Below are positions 8,809 to 17,118 of a stretch of DNA of 64,000 nucleotides, in pieces (position 1 is the first letter of the stretch; each line of letters begins with the position of its first letter). The notes under the pieces are model-generated. The model did not search any database. It saw nothing but the letters and a program-made list of their open reading frames with translations, and was not told where the DNA came from. The position numbers were made by a program, and so were the translations under genes. The stretch covers positions 64,308 through 128,307 of the forward strand of contig JAUIBT010000005.1 in assembly GCA_030428255.1 (NCBI GenBank), given 5' to 3'. Origin of the DNA: Alphaproteobacteria bacterium. GTDB taxonomy: Bacteria > Pseudomonadota > Alphaproteobacteria > UBA7985 > JAUIBT01.

Positions 8809-10059
8809 TCAAGCGTGACCGTCGATGGCTTCTGCAATCGAGCGCGGCATCTTGCGAGGACGCTCGAACAGAGGCACGAAGGGCAACAGCACAAAGAAGC
8901 CAAAGTAAGCAGCTGTGAAGATTTGACCGACGGTCAGAACGCTCCAGCCAAAGAAGACTTCAACACCGTAGATGGTAAAGGGATCTGCGGGAACCTGCGC
9001 ACCCACGAAGCCCAAAATGATGCAGGCGATCACGAAGATGAAGACCATAACCTGGAAGATCGGACGGAAACGCGCCGCGCGGATCGGTGAGCGATCCAGC
9101 CAAGGCAGCAGAGCCAGAATGACAATCGCGCCGCCCATAGCGATCACGCCGCCCAGCTTATCTGGGATCGAGCGCAGAATTGCGTAGAAGGGCAAGAAGT
9201 ACCACTCGGGCACGATGTGCTCGGGCGTCGACAGCGGGTTGGCTGGCTCGTAGTTGATGGCTTCGCCCATCATGTTGGGGGCAAAGAAGACCACCAAGAA
9301 ATAGATGGTGAAGAAGGCACCGATGAAGAACAGCTTTTCCATGGTGAAGTAAGGGTGGAAGCTGATGCTGTCCTGCGGACCCTTCATGTCGATGCCCAGC
9401 GGGTTGTTCGAGCCAACCTGGTGCAGCGCCAGAACGTGCAGGCCAACAACCGCCAGCAGCACGAAGGGCAGCAAGAAGTGCAGCACAAAGAAGCGGTTCA
9501 GGGTCGGGTTATCAACCGAGAAGCCACCCCACAGCCAGGTCACCAGGGTATCGCCGACCACCGGAATGGCGCCAAACAGGTTGGTGATCACGGTCACACC
9601 CCAGAAGGACATGTTGCCCCAAACCAGCGAGTAGCCCATGAAAGCAATCGCCATCATCAGCAGCAAGATGACAACGCCCAAAATCCACAGAACCTCGCGC
9701 TGGCCCTTGTAGGAGCCGTAGTAGATGCCACGGAAGATGTGGATATAGACCGCGATGAAGAAGAAGGAGGCGCCGTTCATGTGCAGATAGCGCAGCAGCC
9801 AGCCGTAGTTTACATCGCGCATGATCCGCTCGACCGAATCAAAAGCGTGCAGCGTTGATGGGTTGTACTGCATGGCCAGCACCAGGCCGGTCAGGATCAT
9901 CAGACCCATCAGCAAGCCCGCAATTGCACCAAAGTTCCAGAAGTAGTTCAGGTTGCGCGGGGTGGGGTAGTGATTGAAAAAGTGATCAGCGGGCGAAATG
10001 ATGGGCAGGCGCTTTTCCAGCCAGCCTGCAAAGCCCTTGTATTGGTTGCCTTGAGACAT
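8809..10059 (-). CDS. petB: ubiquinol-cytochrome c reductase, cytochrome b
   Basis: This is the membrane core of the bc1 complex, with both quinone sites and two b haems. The 416-residue protein has the haem-ligand histidines on helices B and D ([13 protein letters not shown] and [23 protein letters not shown]), the Qo-site [13 protein letters not shown] motif and eight to nine hydrophobic helices. AAGGAAAAATAACCC precedes the start. It lies 14 bases downstream of petA. Length is normal for an alphaproteobacterial cytochrome b. Confidence 0.98.
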   Translation of the reverse strand: MSQGNQYKGFAGWLEKRLPIISPADHFFNHYPTPRNLNYFWNFGAIAGLLMGLMILTGLVLAMQYNPSTLHAFDSVERIMRDVNYGWLLRYLHMNGASFFFIAVYIHIFRGIYYGSYKGQREVLWILGVVILLLMMAIAFMGYSLVWGNMSFWGVTVITNLFGAIPVVGDTLVTWLWGGFSVDNPTLNRFFVLHFLLPFVLLAVVGLHVLALHQVGSNNPLGIDMKGPQDSISFHPYFTMEKLFFIGAFFTIYFLVVFFAPNMMGEAINYEPANPLSTPEHIVPEWYFLPFYAILRSIPDKLGGVIAMGGAIVILALLPWLDRSPIRAARFRPIFQVMVFIFVIACIILGFVGAQVPADPFTIYGVEVFFGWSVLTVGQIFTAAYFGFFVLLPFVPLFERPRKMPRSIAEAIDGHA

Positions 10060-10073
10060 GGGTTATTTTTCCT

Positions 10074-10610
10074 TTAGCCGATCTTGATGTTGGTATCTGA
10101 CAGGAAGGCGTACTCAGGAACTTCCAAGTTCTTGGGTGCCGGGCCTTTGCGGATACGGCCAGAGATGTCGTAGTGCGAGCCGTGACAAGGGCAGTACCAG
10201 CCATTGAAGTCGCCGCGAACGTCCGAGTCTTTTTGCCCCTTGGGCACGCAACCCAGGTGCGTACAAACGCCAACGACCACCAGGTATTCTTCTTTGCCTT
10301 CGATGGTCCGGTCCGCGTCAGTCTGCGGATCTTTCAAAGCGCCCAGCGCGACGCCGCGCGCTTCATCGATTTGTGCTGCGGTGCGGCGGCGAATAAAGAC
10401 CGGCTTGCCGCGCCACATTACGGTCACGGCCTGACCCGGCTCAAGGGCGGCCACATCGACTTCAATCGAAGCCAGCGCCAGCACGTCGGCGGAAGGGGTC
10501 AAAGAGCTCAGGATGCCCAGGGTGCCGGCCACGGTGCCCACGCCCAGGGTCACATAGGCGCTAAGCGCGAGAAAATCGCGTTTTGAATCGTCTTGTACTT
10601 GTTCGGCCAT
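10074..10610 (-). CDS. petA: ubiquinol-cytochrome c reductase, Rieske iron-sulfur subunit
   Basis: The Rieske subunit of the bc1 complex takes an electron from ubiquinol at the Qo site. The 178-residue protein begins with the Tat-like segment [21 protein letters not shown], which acts as an uncleaved membrane anchor. It carries the two cluster-binding loops CTHLGC and CPCHGS, which include the disulfide cysteines. GAGGAAG precedes the ATG at 10610. It is the first gene of petABC, and a sigma-70-like promoter lies at 10690-10718. Downstream TAC and PNLEVP-like C-terminal strands agree with the family. Confidence 0.98.
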   Translation of the reverse strand: MAEQVQDDSKRDFLALSAYVTLGVGTVAGTLGILSSLTPSADVLALASIEVDVAALEPGQAVTVMWRGKPVFIRRRTAAQIDEARGVALGALKDPQTDADRTIEGKEEYLVVVGVCTHLGCVPKGQKDSDVRGDFNGWYCPCHGSHYDISGRIRKGPAPKNLEVPEYAFLSDTNIKIG

Positions 10611-10689
10611 CTTTTCTTCCTCTAGACCAAAGCCCGAGCTGGACGCTCAGGCGCTTGGAGGCTGCTTCAGGTTTATGACTTCGCTCCTC

Positions 10690-10718
10690 TATAACCCTAT
10701 GTCAGGCGGTTGCCGCAA
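10690..10718 (-). promoter_or_regulatory. predicted sigma-70-type promoter of petABC
   Basis: On the minus strand TTGCGG (10713-10718) and TTATAG (10690-10695) are spaced by 17 bp, about 80 bases upstream of the petA start. The match is good but was found by eye. Confidence 0.45.
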
Positions 10719-10844
10719 GGCCAATTGGGAGACATAGTGACGCAAAGAACCCAAGGAACCACTTGCAAGCCATGAAATGGTAATGACAAGACCTTTTCGC
10801 CCGCTCAACTGCGACGGGCTGCCTCATAATATTCAAAAGTACGA

Positions 10845-11318
10845 ATGAAAACCGTTCCCAAGTCCCTGGCCATTGCCCTCTATCAACCCGATATTCCACA
10901 GAATACCGGGGCCATTATGCGGCTTTGCGCCTGCTTTGGTCTCGATTTGCACATTATCGAGCCCTGCGGATTCTTGCTGGATGATCGGCGCATTCGAAAG
11001 GCCGGATTGGACTACAGCCAAGGGCTGGACTACCAGCGCCATGCCTCTTGGCAGGCCTTCATGCAGGCCAAGCCGGGCCGTTTGGTCTTGGCCACCACCA
11101 AGGCCAGCCAACCGCTGAACCAGGTGCGCTTTTTGACCGGTGACGTGATCCTCATGGGGCGCGAGTCGGCTGGAGTCCCCGACGAAGTGGCCGAGGCCGC
11201 AGACCAGCGCCTGCGCATCCCCATGCGTGCCGACCAACGCTCTTTGAATGTTGCCATGTCTGCAGGCATTCTGGCTGCTGAAGCCATGCGCCAGATTGGC
11301 TGGCCGGGCTTGGGGTGA
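10845..11318 (+). CDS. trmL: tRNA (cytidine(34)-2'-O)-methyltransferase TrmL
   Basis: This is a SPOUT-class methyltransferase that 2'-O-methylates the wobble base of tRNA-Leu isoacceptors. The 157-residue protein has the family order: ALYQPDIPQNTGAIMRLC at the N-terminus, FLLDDRRIRKAGLDY, and the SAM-binding trefoil knot LMGRESAGVPDEV followed by RIPMRADQRSLNVAMSAGI. Length equals the E. coli protein. It is divergent from petABC; the 234-base gap must hold promoters for both. The ribosome-binding site is weak. Confidence 0.96.
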   Translation: MKTVPKSLAIALYQPDIPQNTGAIMRLCACFGLDLHIIEPCGFLLDDRRIRKAGLDYSQGLDYQRHASWQAFMQAKPGRLVLATTKASQPLNQVRFLTGDVILMGRESAGVPDEVAEAADQRLRIPMRADQRSLNVAMSAGILAAEAMRQIGWPGLG

Positions 11319-11760
11319 GCGGCACGCGCGATCGTTTGCAGGCCAACAGAGGAATTGGGCGCGTGCGAAGGGCCAAGAAGCCGCAACCAGCAAAGTGGCG
11401 CCCTACGGCGGTTCGCTCATCGCGTGGCCGACCCAACTCCAGGCTGCCTTGCTGGAGGCGCTGTCGCCTTCGCTCTATGCGCGCAAAACCAGAGCGGCTT
11501 GAGTTTGTCGACGCGATTGGAACTCGTCTGCACGAAACCAGAGCGCTGGGTTTCGACCGGCTCTAAGCGGCCTTGGTCGGCATGGGCCCCACGGTCGAGC
11601 GACAGGAATGCTGGCCCGACTGCAAAGCTGCGCGATAAGCGTCACACTGAAAATGAAACGGTTTGGCCTGTTGGTCTTGACCGCGATTCTTCGCCCGACA
11701 GCGATGACGCTTTCTCCCGAGTTGCCTCGCGGTGCGCCCGAGGCTTAGAGCAAAGACCGC
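11319..11760. other. intergenic stretch without a convincing gene
   Basis: Between trmL and the terminator of the next leftward gene there are several overlapping short frames on the plus strand (for example 11355-11807, 150 codons). They have no ribosome-binding site, no domain pattern and biased Arg/Ser/Pro content typical of chance frames in GC-rich DNA. I see nothing else here. Confidence 0.6.
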
Positions 11761-11816
11761 AAAAACAAAACAGCGCTTCAGGCGCCCGAACTTTGCTCGG
11801 GGTCTGAAACGCTGTT
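11761..11816 (-). terminator. long-stem rho-independent terminator
   Basis: Read on the minus strand, AACAGCG-TTCAG-CCCGA pairs with TCGGG-CTGAA-CGCTGTT around a short loop and is followed by TTGTTTTTG. It lies about 100 bases past the stop of the His-rich secreted protein and probably ends its transcript, after the 15-bp repeats at 11833-11892. Confidence 0.8.
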
Positions 11817-11832
11817 GTCCTTCGTTCAGCGC

Positions 11833-11892
11833 CTGGCTAACCGGACTCTGGCTAACTGGAATCTGGCCGAACGGAACCTGGCCAACCGGAGA
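11833..11892. repeat. 15-bp imperfect tandem repeat, four copies
   Basis: Four successive 15-base units, the first being CTGGCTAACCGGACT and the others differing at two to five positions, lie between the stop codon of the His-rich protein and its terminator. A plus-strand reading would give a WLTGL-like pentapeptide repeat, but no credible gene covers it. Confidence 0.92.
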
Positions 11893-11912
11893 TCAGCGGC
11901 GCGGCGTCGGTA

Positions 11913-12236
11913 TTAGTAGCAGCGGTTGATGGCAGCGCGGGTACGCGGACCCAGAACGCCATCGATCGGGCCGGGGTTACAGCCCATGTTGCGCAGATCG
12001 CGTTGCAGGCGCATGACCTGCCACTTGCTCAAAGTGTGCGAGTGGCCGACCAGACCGTGGTGGCCGCTGTGGCCATAGTGACCGTGCGCGTGGCCGGTGG
12101 CTGCGTGACCGACGATACCAGCACCCAAAACGATACCAACCAACTGCAAAGTGGTCAGAGTAACGGAGGCCGATGCTGCAACGGGGGCTGCTGCAAGACC
12201 GGTTGCCAGGGCCGCGGCCAGGATAATCTTCTTCAT
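11913..12236 (-). CDS. secreted His-rich peptidoglycan-binding-like protein
   Basis: The 107-residue precursor has a clear signal peptide (MKKIILAAALATGLAAAPVA, ending at ASA). A hydrophobic Gly-rich segment (LQLVGIVLGAGIVGHAATG) follows, then a histidine-rich stretch of alternating Gly-His (HAHGHYGHSGHHG), and a C-terminal PG_binding_1-like motif (LQRDLRNMGCNPGPIDGVLGPRTRAAI). The last module binds peptidoglycan in many bacterial proteins. The His cluster could bind metal ions such as zinc, copper or nickel; this is inference. AGGAG precedes the ATG at 12236; a longer frame to 12293 exists but lacks a signal-like start. A pair of cysteines in the C-terminal module may form a disulfide. Confidence 0.85.
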   Translation of the reverse strand: MKKIILAAALATGLAAAPVAASASVTLTTLQLVGIVLGAGIVGHAATGHAHGHYGHSGHHGLVGHSHTLSKWQVMRLQRDLRNMGCNPGPIDGVLGPRTRAAINRCY

Positions 12237-12395
12237 ATGTTTAGCTCCTGTAGGATGAGACCTGGAGCCTAACATGTTTCGCGAGCCTGGCAAATTGAAG
12301 CTGTGGTGTTTTGCAATTTGAGGCAGCGATTTTCGAAATGATCCGCACAGGTTTGGCGCTCTGCGAGGCGTTTTTCTTGCACGGAGCCGAGTGGG

Positions 12396-13526
12396 TCAAG
12401 ATTTGGGGGCAAGTTTGCTCGCCAGCCAAGGCAAACTGAAGAAAATGATCAGTATTCGCAGGGTGTGATGGAAGGAAACAAAAGCCAAATCAAAGCCAAA
12501 GATCAAAGCCAGCAAGGTCACTTCATACAGGCCGCCGGGCAAAAATGCCAAGATTGCCTGCATGAAGGCCAGGCCAAACGCCAGGCTGACGAACCCAGCA
12601 AGGGCCGCGTAGCTGGCCAAAATCAGCGCCGCATTCACCAGCCCATCGCACAGATAGCCCGCCAGCTCGGCAAAGGGGACGCGGGCCAGGCGCCCGCCGA
12701 TACCGCCCCCCACCGCAAGCTGTGCGAGGATAACAAATTCGCGGATACGTGGTATGTCGATGATGTCAAAGGTATGCCCAGCCGCCGAAAGCAGCAGCGG
12801 TCCCAGAAGATGCGGCATGGGCAGGCGCACCAAGCGCGCGATCCCATAGCCCAAGCCTGCACAGAGCACGAACGCCAGCCAGGTCTGTCCGTCCAGACTC
12901 CAGATGTGGGGTAGGGCTGCCTGAACGCGGTAGGAGGAGGCCACGCCCTCGAAGCCGGTCACGAGCATCAACAAGAGCGGTGCCAGCCCGACCACCAAAG
13001 CGACGCGGGTCAGGTGACACAAAGCCACCACGTAATCCTTGTCGGTGTAGGTCTTGGCGAGCAAGATCATCTCGGCTTGGCCGCCGGGCAAACTACAGAG
13101 CAGCGCCAAACGTGGGTCATAGCCCCGCAGGCGCGTTAGGTAGCTATAGCCCGCCGCCGTGGCGAGCGTAGTGGCCAGCGCCATAGCGATCAACGTCGGC
13201 CACCAGTCCAGCGCGTGGCCAAGCAAGCCCGATGAAAAAGCAGCGCCAATCATGGTGCCCAGCCCCAAGACCACGGGCACGTGAAACCAGCGCGCGACGC
13301 CAAGCTTTGGGCGAAGGGCGGGGGCCAGGCTGCCGAACAGCCAGACGCCAAACACAGCGCCCAGGATGTAGGGCGCGGGCAGGCCAAGGCGCTGGAAGAG
13401 CCAGCCCGTCGCCAAGGCAAGCCCGAGCGTCAGGGCCAGGCGGGTGCAATCGCGCAGCGCGCGGCTTGCCAGGGCGCGCCAAGCAGGGTGAGGGGGGGCG
13501 GTGAAAAGAGGAAAGCGCCAGGTCAT
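12396..13526 (-). CDS. AbrB-family integral membrane protein
   Basis: The 376-residue protein has about ten hydrophobic helices in two similar halves, each with a conserved P-GxxG-type loop (LGLPAPYILGAVFGVWLFGS and LPMPHLLGPLLLSAAGH; SLPGGQAEMILLA and FLPGGLYEVTLLAL). This internal duplication is the mark of the Pfam AbrB membrane family (not the Bacillus AbrB transcription factor). Members have been linked to regulation or transport without a settled substrate. No strong ribosome-binding site precedes the ATG at 13526. It is about 70 bases downstream of the PhoB-like regulator on the same strand, so co-transcription is possible. Confidence 0.88.
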   Translation of the reverse strand: MTWRFPLFTAPPHPAWRALASRALRDCTRLALTLGLALATGWLFQRLGLPAPYILGAVFGVWLFGSLAPALRPKLGVARWFHVPVVLGLGTMIGAAFSSGLLGHALDWWPTLIAMALATTLATAAGYSYLTRLRGYDPRLALLCSLPGGQAEMILLAKTYTDKDYVVALCHLTRVALVVGLAPLLLMLVTGFEGVASSYRVQAALPHIWSLDGQTWLAFVLCAGLGYGIARLVRLPMPHLLGPLLLSAAGHTFDIIDIPRIREFVILAQLAVGGGIGGRLARVPFAELAGYLCDGLVNAALILASYAALAGFVSLAFGLAFMQAILAFLPGGLYEVTLLALIFGFDLAFVSFHHTLRILIIFFSLPWLASKLAPKS

Positions 13527-13597
13527 GCCATTAGATCATTCGTAAAGGCCAGGCCACAGAGGCAGGGGACTGCTTGACACACAAGCGGGCTGCCGGG

Positions 13598-14398
13598 CTA
13601 GCTTTGGCTCTCGGCCGCGTAGCCGATGCCGCGCACGGTTCGGATCAAATCGCTCTCGCCTGCGCGGGTCAGCTCTTTGCGCAAGCTGCGCACCAGTGCG
13701 TCCAACTTGCGCTGCGCGGGGCCGTCAAGCTCCTCGCCCACCGCACTTTCATCGCCGTCGGCAAAGACCTTGGCGTAGAGCACTTGGCGTTGAAAGATGC
13801 GGCCGGGGCGTTCGACAAGCGTTTGCAGCAACCGCCGTTCAGCGGGCTGCAAGTCCAGCTCGCGCTCACCGCGCCGCGCTTCGCTACTGTCGGGCTTGAT
13901 TACCAGATCGTCCAAGACCAAGGTTCCGCGCGAGCGCCTTGGGTCCAAGATGCGCAGGTGCTGGCGGATTAGGTGCAAGAGTTCGCGCATGGCAAAGGGC
14001 TTGCGCACATAGGCGTCCGCGCCTGCTTTGAGGCCTAAGACCACATCCTCTCCGTCGCTGCGCGCGGTCACCATCAGAATCGGTACGCGCTTGAGGGTCG
14101 GATGGGCGCGCAAGGTCTTGCATACGTTGATGCCCGAGCGCCCCGGTAGCATCCAGTCCAGCAAAATCAGATCGGGAGCCCGTTCCAGGGCTTGGGTTAG
14201 GGCGCTGTCGCCGTCTTCGCAGACCACCACCTCATAACCTTCGTTGGTCAAATTATAGCGCAGCAGCGTGACAATGGCGGGCTCATCTTCCACCACCATG
14301 ATGCGCGCCAGGCTGCGCTTGCCGTTTGCGGCATCGCTCGCGGCGGCACTATTGCCCGCAGTGGCGTTGTCGCGCGGGTGTGGCGGCTCGTTCGTCAA
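13598..14398 (-). CDS. PhoB-like response regulator with divergent winged helix
   Basis: The 266-residue protein has an N-terminal receiver domain very close to PhoB (acid pocket E37/D38, phosphoacceptor D81 in LILLDWMLPG, T111, K133 in VRKPF), preceded by a 28-residue polar extension. The C-terminal winged helix ends in IRTVRGIGYAAES, as in OmpR/PhoB proteins. The recognition helix, however, reads RKLDALVRSLRKEL where PhoB has RTVDVHVRRLRKAL, and the loop before it is longer. The start codon is TTG at 14398 with AAGGA upstream. It lies 39 bases after phoR, so it is probably the partner of that kinase. A second, canonical PhoB is encoded at 20816-21577. Confidence 0.9.
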   Translation of the reverse strand: MTNEPPHPRDNATAGNSAAASDAANGKRSLARIMVVEDEPAIVTLLRYNLTNEGYEVVVCEDGDSALTQALERAPDLILLDWMLPGRSGINVCKTLRAHPTLKRVPILMVTARSDGEDVVLGLKAGADAYVRKPFAMRELLHLIRQHLRILDPRRSRGTLVLDDLVIKPDSSEARRGERELDLQPAERRLLQTLVERPGRIFQRQVLYAKVFADGDESAVGEELDGPAQRKLDALVRSLRKELTRAGESDLIRTVRGIGYAAESQS

Positions 14399-14437
14399 AG
14401 CAAGCCCGTCCTTTTGCCAAGATTTGATCGGGTCGTT

Positions 14438-15574
14438 TTAGGCGCCCTTTGTATCCGTGCTAGGGGGGTGAGGCAACAAGACTTCAAATACCGATCCCAC
14501 ATCTTGTTCGCTGGTCACGACCAGGCGTCCGCCGTGGCGGTAGAGGATGTGCTTGACGATCGCCAAACCCAGCCCGGTGCCGCCAATCTGGCGCGAGCGC
14601 GCTTTGTCCACGCGATAGAAGCGCTCGGTCAAGCGGTGGATGTGCTTGGGCGCAATGCCGGGCGACTGATCGCACACCGCGATGGAGTGCAAGCCGGAGC
14701 CCTCCTCGTGCGGGCGAGATTTCAAGGTGATGGTCGAATTGGCGTGGCCGTACTTGATGGCGTTTTCGACCAGGTTCGACAGCACCTGACCCAACTGGTC
14801 CTTGTCGGCGACGACCGGGGCTTTCCAATCGCCTTCAAAGACAAAGCGAATGCCCCGCTCCTTGGCTGCCAGCGCCAGAGAATCGGTCACCGGGTAGGCA
14901 ACATCCTCAAGCCGCACCACGGTAGAGGGCGAATCGCCTTCCTCCATTTCGATTTTCGACAAGGACAGCAGGTCGTCGATCAAGCGCGACATCCGCCGAG
15001 CCTGCTCGGCCATGATGCCCAAGAACTGCTCGCGGGCGACCTCGTCGTCTTTGGCAGGGCCCTGCAAGGTTTCAACGAACCCCATCAGGCTGGCCAGTGG
15101 TGTGCGCAGCTCGTGGCTGGCGGCGGCAACAAAATCGGTGCGGGTCTTGTCCAATTGGCGCTGGGCGGTCATGTCGTGGACGCTCCACAGCACCTGACGG
15201 CGCGAGGGTTTGCCCGCCTCTTCGGCTTTGTCATCGCGAAAGCAAACAAAGCGAATATTCAGATAGCGGCGCTTGAGCCCGCCCCATTTGATATCGACCT
15301 CGGTCTGGCCTTGCTCCTCGATGGCTTCGGCAAAGGCGCTGTGAACCTCCGGCAAATCCACCAGCGCCAGCGCGTTGGCCTCGCGCCCCAGATTGCCAAA
15401 GACCTCGGCGGCGCTGGGATTGTGCCACAAGACGCGGCCCTTGGCGTCGGTATGGATCAAGGGATCGGGCAGGTGGGCCAAAACGGATTGAAGGTCGCCA
15501 AGTTTCACGTGTCGAACAAGCTCAAGAAAAAGGGGCAAGCGGAGGCCTGGGGATCTGGGCCTTGCTGGCAACAC
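14438..15574 (-). CDS. phoR: PhoR-like sensor histidine kinase without membrane segments
   Basis: The 378-residue kinase has a PAS domain (about residues 28-135, SVLAHLPDPLIHTDAKGRVLWHN at its start), a HisKA domain with the phosphorylated H154 in ASHELRTPLASLMGFVETL, and a HATPase domain with N box (NLVENAIKYG), G1 and G2 boxes (GTGLGLAIVKHIL). The fingerprint of the H box is that of PhoR. Unlike E. coli and Caulobacter PhoR, no N-terminal transmembrane helix is present, and no in-frame start upstream would add one. The annotated GTG at 15574 has a poor ribosome-binding site; a GTG at 15508 is an alternative. It is divided from pstS by a terminator. Confidence 0.9.
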   Translation of the reverse strand: MLPARPRSPGLRLPLFLELVRHVKLGDLQSVLAHLPDPLIHTDAKGRVLWHNPSAAEVFGNLGREANALALVDLPEVHSAFAEAIEEQGQTEVDIKWGGLKRRYLNIRFVCFRDDKAEEAGKPSRRQVLWSVHDMTAQRQLDKTRTDFVAAASHELRTPLASLMGFVETLQGPAKDDEVAREQFLGIMAEQARRMSRLIDDLLSLSKIEMEEGDSPSTVVRLEDVAYPVTDSLALAAKERGIRFVFEGDWKAPVVADKDQLGQVLSNLVENAIKYGHANSTITLKSRPHEEGSGLHSIAVCDQSPGIAPKHIHRLTERFYRVDKARSRQIGGTGLGLAIVKHILYRHGGRLVVTSEQDVGSVFEVLLPHPPSTDTKGA

Positions 15575-15602
15575 CTAGAGGAAACGGCGGGCTTTGGACA
15601 CG

Positions 15603-15631
15603 AAAAAAGGGCTCCCTGCAAGGGGAGCCCT
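15603..15631 (-). terminator. rho-independent terminator after pstS
   Basis: On the minus strand GGGCTCCCC and GGGAGCCC pair around CTTGCA, followed by TTTTTTCG. It lies 70 bases past the pstS stop and 29 bases before the phoR start, so phoR is either expressed by read-through or from its own promoter. Confidence 0.9.
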
Positions 15632-15649
15632 GATTTGACGGCTAGCTGA

Positions 15650-15691
15650 TTGGCTGGTCGGTGGGACCTGTTGGCTGGCCGGTGGGACCTG
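15650..15691. repeat. 21-bp tandem duplication
   Basis: Two adjacent 21-base copies differing at one position (units begin TTGGCTGGTCGG and TTGGCTGGCCGG and end GTGGGACCTG) lie ten bases past the pstS stop codon, before its terminator. Confidence 0.93.
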
Positions 15692-15700
15692 GAGCAGGCC

Positions 15701-16669
15701 TTATTGAGCGAACTTGCCGCTGGGCCCATCCAGGCTGGGCGCTTGGCGCTCTTCGTCGGGCAGGTTGATCATGCCCAGGTCGGCCAAATACCCGTCTGGG
15801 CCCCAAGTGTCTTCATTTGTGAACTCGGCCACGTAATCCTCGATGCCCCGGATGACGCCACGGTGGTCATTTTTGACATAGAACCACAAGGAGCGCGCGA
15901 TGGGGTAAAGACCATCGGCGATGTTGTCGAAAGAAGGCTCAACGCCGTCGATCAGCGCGCCTTGAACGCGGTCAGAGTTCTGATCCAAGAAAGAGAAGCC
16001 AGCGATGCCCAGCAAGGCCGTGTCGGTGGACAGCTTTTCAACGATCAAGTTGTCGTTTTCGCCCGCTTCGATGTAGGCGCCATCTTCGCGCAGCTCCAGC
16101 GCAACGCCCGCGTGCTCGGCCAGCTTTTCCATCACGATTTCTTCAAAGGCGTCACGGGTGCCAGATGAAGGCGGGGGGCCCATAACTTTGATGGCCATGT
16201 TTGGCAGACCGGGGTTGACGTCAGCCCAAGTTTTGTTGGGGTTGGCAACCTTTTCGCCGTTCACGACAAGGGTGGCGTTCAAGGCGTTGAACAGGTCTTC
16301 TTTGGTCAGATCCAGGGGCTCGGCGTCGATGGACGACAAGATCGAGATGCCGTCAAAACCGATCTTGACCTCGGTGACGTTGGTCACGCCGTTATCGGCG
16401 CACAGCTTGACCTCTTTGTCCTTTACGCGGCGTGAGGCGTTGGTAATGTCGGGCGTGTCTTCGCCGACGCCAGCGCAAAACAGCTTCATGCCACCGCCAG
16501 AACCGGTTGATTCGATAGTCGCGCCCAGGCCGGTCTTGTTCGAGAACTGCTCGATCACGGCAGAGGCGAAGGGGAAGACGGTCGAAGAGCCAACGATGCG
16601 CAGATCGCGCGCAGAAGCTGAAGTCGCAACCGCAAAAACCGCGGCGCCAAGGATGAGAGCTTTTTGCAT
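15701..16669 (-). CDS. pstS: phosphate ABC transporter, periplasmic phosphate-binding protein
   Basis: PstS captures phosphate in the periplasm and delivers it to PstCAB. The 322-residue precursor has a signal peptide (MQKALILGAAVFAVATSASA), then the phosphate-contacting motif RIVGSSTVFPFASAVIEQF and the SGGGMKLFCAG and PPSSGTRDAF loops. Two cysteines (near 65 and 90) may form a disulfide. It is transcribed away from pstCAB, an unusual split of the operon, and a Pho box lies about 70 bases upstream (16738-16759). A terminator and a 21-bp duplication follow the stop. Confidence 0.96.
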   Translation of the reverse strand: MQKALILGAAVFAVATSASARDLRIVGSSTVFPFASAVIEQFSNKTGLGATIESTGSGGGMKLFCAGVGEDTPDITNASRRVKDKEVKLCADNGVTNVTEVKIGFDGISILSSIDAEPLDLTKEDLFNALNATLVVNGEKVANPNKTWADVNPGLPNMAIKVMGPPPSSGTRDAFEEIVMEKLAEHAGVALELREDGAYIEAGENDNLIVEKLSTDTALLGIAGFSFLDQNSDRVQGALIDGVEPSFDNIADGLYPIARSLWFYVKNDHRGVIRGIEDYVAEFTNEDTWGPDGYLADLGMINLPDEERQAPSLDGPSGKFAQ

Positions 16670-16737
16670 AGCTTGTGTCCAATTGTGCTGTGTCAGGTGC
16701 GAGGCCGTCGGGCTCCGCTGACCTCCTGCTAGCCTGC

Positions 16738-16759
16738 GAATGTTACAGCCGAGTTACGG
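16738..16759 (-). promoter_or_regulatory. Pho box upstream of pstS
   Basis: Read on the minus strand, two 11-base half sites stand head to tail: CCGTAACTCGG then CTGTAACATTC. The CTGTAAC heptamers repeat with 11-bp periodicity, as PhoB dimers require. It points at pstS. Confidence 0.82.
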
Positions 16760-17027
16760 CTTGGGCAATTTTTTGGGGACAAGTTGACCGCAGGACGGGA
16801 CGCAGTGCCGCGCCTGTTGCGGCTGCCTCGGGGTTGAATTGCCATCCTTGCTGGACAAGGCCATGTGGTGAAGAGCCAAGGAAGCCAGGGTAATCGATTG
16901 ATAAATAAACGAAGTTTTGAAAACCAGTCCTTGGTCAGTCTTTGGATTGCCTCGGGTCGCTGCTAGCCAGACCGGGTGTGCGGGGCCGCAGTGCCGAAAG
17001 GACTAGGCCTTGCATGGCCCCCCAGGG

Positions 17028-17049
17028 CTGTAACATACCTGTAACAAAC
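17028..17049 (+). promoter_or_regulatory. Pho box upstream of pstCAB-phoB
   Basis: Two near-perfect 11-base direct repeats, CTGTAACATAC and CTGTAACAAAC, lie 70 bases before the pstC start. The match to the PhoB consensus is excellent. Together with the box facing pstS, it makes this 449-base gap a divergent phosphate-starvation control region; nothing else recognisable lies in the gap. Confidence 0.88.
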
Positions 17050-17118
17050 CTTCGTTAGGCCGAAGACAGACCTCTTTGCAGGCTGCTGACCCTTCTTGCT
17101 GACCACATCGGGCCAACC

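Noticed and set aside
11355-11807. A 150-codon plus-strand frame after trmL
   Set aside because: Composition is Arg/Ser/Pro-rich, no ribosome-binding site, and it runs through a minus-strand terminator.
14378-15649. A 423-codon plus-strand frame opposite phoR
   Set aside because: phoR shows complete kinase motifs on the other strand; the frame is a shadow in GC-rich DNA.
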